Source of the DNA: Bacillus sp. V5-8f
GTDB lineage: Bacteria; Bacillota; Bacilli; Bacillales; DSM-1321
DNA: 64,000 nt
Direction: 5' to 3'
NCBI RefSeq assembly: GCF_002863565.1
Contig: NZ_PGUW01000005.1
Location: 310,001 to 374,000, forward strand
Shown: positions 62,597-64,000 of the stretch, one piece after another
Layout: every line of letters begins with the position of its first letter
How positions within the stretch are numbered: position 1 is the first letter of the stretch
Position numbers and translations under genes: made by a program
Notes under the pieces: model-generated
The model's database searches: none
Told to the model about the DNA's origin: nothing
What the model saw: the letters and a program-made list of their open reading frames with translations, nothing else

Positions 62597-62770
62597 TTAA
62601 CAAACTTTGGAATAAGTGTGTTTTCCAAATAAAAATGCATTCATCAATTCATCTAGTTCCTGACTTGCCTTTATTGTATCTGGGCTAGTGAAGCCAGAAG
62701 CATGTGCCAAGTTTATCATTTCTTCCCTCTTTTGCTCTATCTCTATTAGTATGTACTCCGCCAGTACCAT
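62597..62770 (-). CDS. Spo0E-like aspartyl-phosphate phosphatase
   Basis: 57 residues of the Spo0E family: VLAEYILIEIEQKREEMINL, then AHASGFTSPDTIKASQELDE. The signature SQELDxLMN lies near residue 38. Members form a helical hairpin and remove phosphate from Spo0A~P, delaying sporulation. ATG 62770 follows AAAGGAA. In this window it complements the KinE-like kinase, acting in the opposite sense, although the genes are 41 kb apart. Confidence 0.88.
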   Translation of the reverse strand: MVLAEYILIEIEQKREEMINLAHASGFTSPDTIKASQELDELMNAFLFGKHTYSKVC

Positions 62771-63055
62771 TATCCCAATTCCTTTCTATATTTCTATATA
62801 TTAACAATGATTTTAATGGGAGAACAAAGAATACACAAGCCTTATTGCCCATAAAATTTGAACTTTTTGCGACAATGTGAGAATTCATTATACAGTTGCA
62901 ATCTTCTTTATGTAAAAAGAACATAATCGGAAAGGAAAAAATCCACAAAACAACAATGGCAATCGCTGGCTATAATAGGTACGTGAGCCAGGGTTTCCTT
63001 TCCAATCAACATGATATAATAAAGGATCAATAGAATACGGTTTCTGAAGGGTGGT
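62771..63055. other. AT-rich gap before the toxin locus
   Basis: No gene recognised. The promoter of the holin-like toxin mRNA and possibly the 3' end of its RNA partner should lie at its right edge. Confidence 0.4.
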
Positions 63056-63083
63056 CATCATCCCCCTATGGAAGGGGGTGATG
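63056..63083 (+). promoter_or_regulatory. Hairpin hiding the ribosome site of the toxin-like gene
   Basis: CATCATCCCCC (63056-63066) pairs with GGGGGTGATG (63074-63083). The latter includes the Shine-Dalgarno AAGGGGGTG for ATG 63088. Sequestered ribosome sites are typical of type I toxin mRNAs. Confidence 0.6.
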
Positions 63084-63087
63084 CTGT

Positions 63088-63172
63088 ATGACAGTGTTTG
63101 AAGCGTTAATGCTTTACTTGTCTTTTACAAGCTTAATCGCGGGGGATCCTGTCAAATGATCATAAAAAATAA
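63088..63172 (+). pseudogene. Holin-like type I toxin, frameshifted
   Basis: ATG 63088 begins MTVFEALMLYLSFTSLIAG, the start of the small putative holin-like toxins of Bacillus. In a run of five G (63141-63145) the frame shifts, giving DPVK and a stop at 63157. With four G the frame would read ILSNDHKK and stop at 63170-63172, exactly the expected family ending and length (27 residues). It therefore looks inactivated by a one-base expansion, or switchable. A perfect hairpin follows. Confidence 0.7.
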
Positions 63173-63209
63173 TCCACCTTTGAGCCTGCAAGCATAAGGT
63201 GGATTATTT
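63167..63209. terminator. Bidirectional terminator of the toxin locus
   Basis: Perfect 14-bp stem AAATAATCCACCTT / AAGGTGGATTATTT with a 15-base loop, at the end of the toxin frame. It can end both a toxin mRNA and a convergent antisense RNA. Confidence 0.75.
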
Positions 63210-63255
63210 CCGCTTTTGTAGCTGATCGCCCTTCACAGGGGACCGTCTATTGCAT

Positions 63256-63291
63256 GACCGTTCGGTGTTACCAGCACCGGCGGTCTTTTTT
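63256..63291 (+). terminator. Terminator-like hairpin, plus strand
   Basis: GACCG..CGGTG pairs with CACCG..CGGTC, followed by TTTTTTT. It is placed about 50 bases after the toxin-locus hairpin. No gene ends here, so it could terminate a longer toxin transcript or an unannotated RNA. Confidence 0.6.
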
Positions 63292-63373
63292 AATGTATCA
63301 CTATTCTATTTGCATTATTCCCGAAACAAATGGATGATACCAATGAAAACATTATCGGCACAGCCAAAATTTC

Positions 63374-63397
63374 AAACCGCTCGTATACGGGCGGTTT
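63374..63397 (-). terminator. Terminator of the MFS gene
   Basis: AAACCGCCCGT / ACGAGCGGTTT on the minus strand with one mismatch; the T-run is weak. It lies just after the stop. Confidence 0.55.
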
Positions 63398-63404
63398 CTC
63401 CTTT

Positions 63405-64000
63405 TTACCCAGCGAGCTCCGTATTTTTTGTTTCTTTCCCAAAAATCCCAACAACTAGTGCGCCGATCAGCACGGCTATCGTAAAGATGGTAAAAATGTT
63501 TGTTACCGAAGAATTCTGCGCGACCATGTAACCGACCAAAAGAGGGCCAAGTATCCCGCCAATCCGGCCGACAGCCGCAGCCATTCCCGCACCTGTCCCC
63601 CGGATGGAAGTTGGATACTGCTCTGGTGTATAAGCATATAACGCGCCCCATGCTCCAAGATTGAAAAAAGAAAGAAAAATTCCAGAAATAATCAAGAAAG
63701 ACAATTCCTCGGCCGTTCCGAAAAAATATGCACTTATGGCTGTCCCTATCAAATAGGTTACCAGCACGAATTTTCTGCCCATCCTCTCAATAAACCACGC
63801 AGCGGTGAAATAGCCTGGGAGCTGCGCAAGCGTCATGATCAACACATATTGAAAGCTTTTGATCATGCTGAACCCCTTTAATGTCATCACACTTGGAAGC
63901 CACAAAAACATTCCATAATAAGAAAAGACTACACAAAACCAAAGGATCCATAGTGTAAGGGTTTGGCGCAGATGCTCTTTGGCCCACACACTCTTAATAT
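63405..64000 (-). CDS. MFS transporter, SV2/NiaP-like (5' end outside the window)
   Basis: The C-terminal ~198 residues of a major facilitator, six membrane helices. The frame stays open to the last base, so the start lies beyond the window. PGYFTAAWFIERMGRKFVLV is the conserved loop between helices 8 and 9. YTPEQYPTSIRGTGAGMAAAVGRIGG is characteristic of the organic-ion/niacin (NiaP, YceI) and SV2-like branch. Substrate unproven. Confidence 0.85.
   Translation of the reverse strand, partial: IKSVWAKEHLRQTLTLWILWFCVVFSYYGMFLWLPSVMTLKGFSMIKSFQYVLIMTLAQLPGYFTAAWFIERMGRKFVLVTYLIGTAISAYFFGTAEELSFLIISGIFLSFFNLGAWGALYAYTPEQYPTSIRGTGAGMAAAVGRIGGILGPLLVGYMVAQNSSVTNIFTIFTIAVLIGALVVGIFGKETKNTELAG

Overview
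The window looks like the chromosome of a spore-forming Bacillaceae bacterium (Bacillus sensu lato; Mesobacillus-, Cytobacillus- or Neobacillus-like genera would fit, but I cannot settle the genus). The support is an alpha/beta-type small acid-soluble spore protein, a KinE-like sporulation kinase, a Spo0E-like phosphatase, SigI/RsgI, AGGAGG-type ribosome binding sites and moderate-to-low GC. I saw no rRNA, tRNA, CRISPR array, insertion sequence or prophage. Much of the window keeps, in inverted order, the Bacillus subtilis neighbourhood ykoY - sigI - rsgI - ktrD - ykrP - kinE - mhqR - ykvI - ykvS - ptsHI - ykwC - patA - cheV - ykyB - ykuE.

Layout. 1-4.3 kb: ykuE (partial), ykyB, cheV, a CorA transporter, and two decayed signalling genes (a frameshifted EAL-domain fragment and the tail of a histidine kinase). 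4.4-12 kb: patA, an uncharacterised protein, two dehydrogenases, a candidate small RNA, and ptsH-ptsI. ptsI carries a single-base frameshift that separates its catalytic cysteine segment. 12-26 kb: ykvS, lipoprotein, ykvI, M3 peptidase, MhqR-like regulator with a divergent MFS exporter, ZIP transporter, kinE/ykrP, a FadR-type regulator, a B12-binding radical SAM protein, and two small overlapping genes.

26.2-36.8 kb: an 11-gene, single-strand acyl-CoA catabolic block (acyl-CoA dehydrogenase, SDRs, acyl-CoA ligase, TetR regulator, 3-hydroxyacyl-CoA dehydrogenase, thioesterase, APH-type kinase, ComB-like phosphatase, crotonase, quinone oxidoreductase). The dehydrogenase and the kinase resemble the two halves of the ACAD10/ACAD11 proteins. 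That suggests a route that phosphorylates 4-hydroxyacyl-CoAs and then eliminates phosphate. Two near-identical palindromes, 22-23 nt before the lead genes of its two transcription units, are candidate TetR operators.

36.9-52 kb: KtrD-like potassium channel subunit, SASP, rsgI/sigI, YkoY-like TerC protein, FtsW/RodA-family protein, EAL protein, release factor 3, cold-shock protein, Ohr, a DUF1659-DUF2922-YvrJ unit with an internal tandem repeat, a glycerophosphodiesterase, a Gly-Gln-Tyr repeat protein and DUF3243. 52-57.3 kb: cyanophycinase-cyanophycin synthetase operon followed by a MurE paralogue that lacks the diaminopimelate-recognition motif. 57.4-64 kb: DUF3817, M42 peptidase, Bax-inhibitor-1 protein, YkhA-like thioesterase, CwlK-like peptidase, SGNH hydrolase, Spo0E-like protein, a frameshifted holin-like type I toxin, and a truncated MFS transporter.

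Compact hairpin-plus-T terminators separate most transcription units, and many true starts are internal to the longest open frame, as decided by the Shine-Dalgarno sequence.
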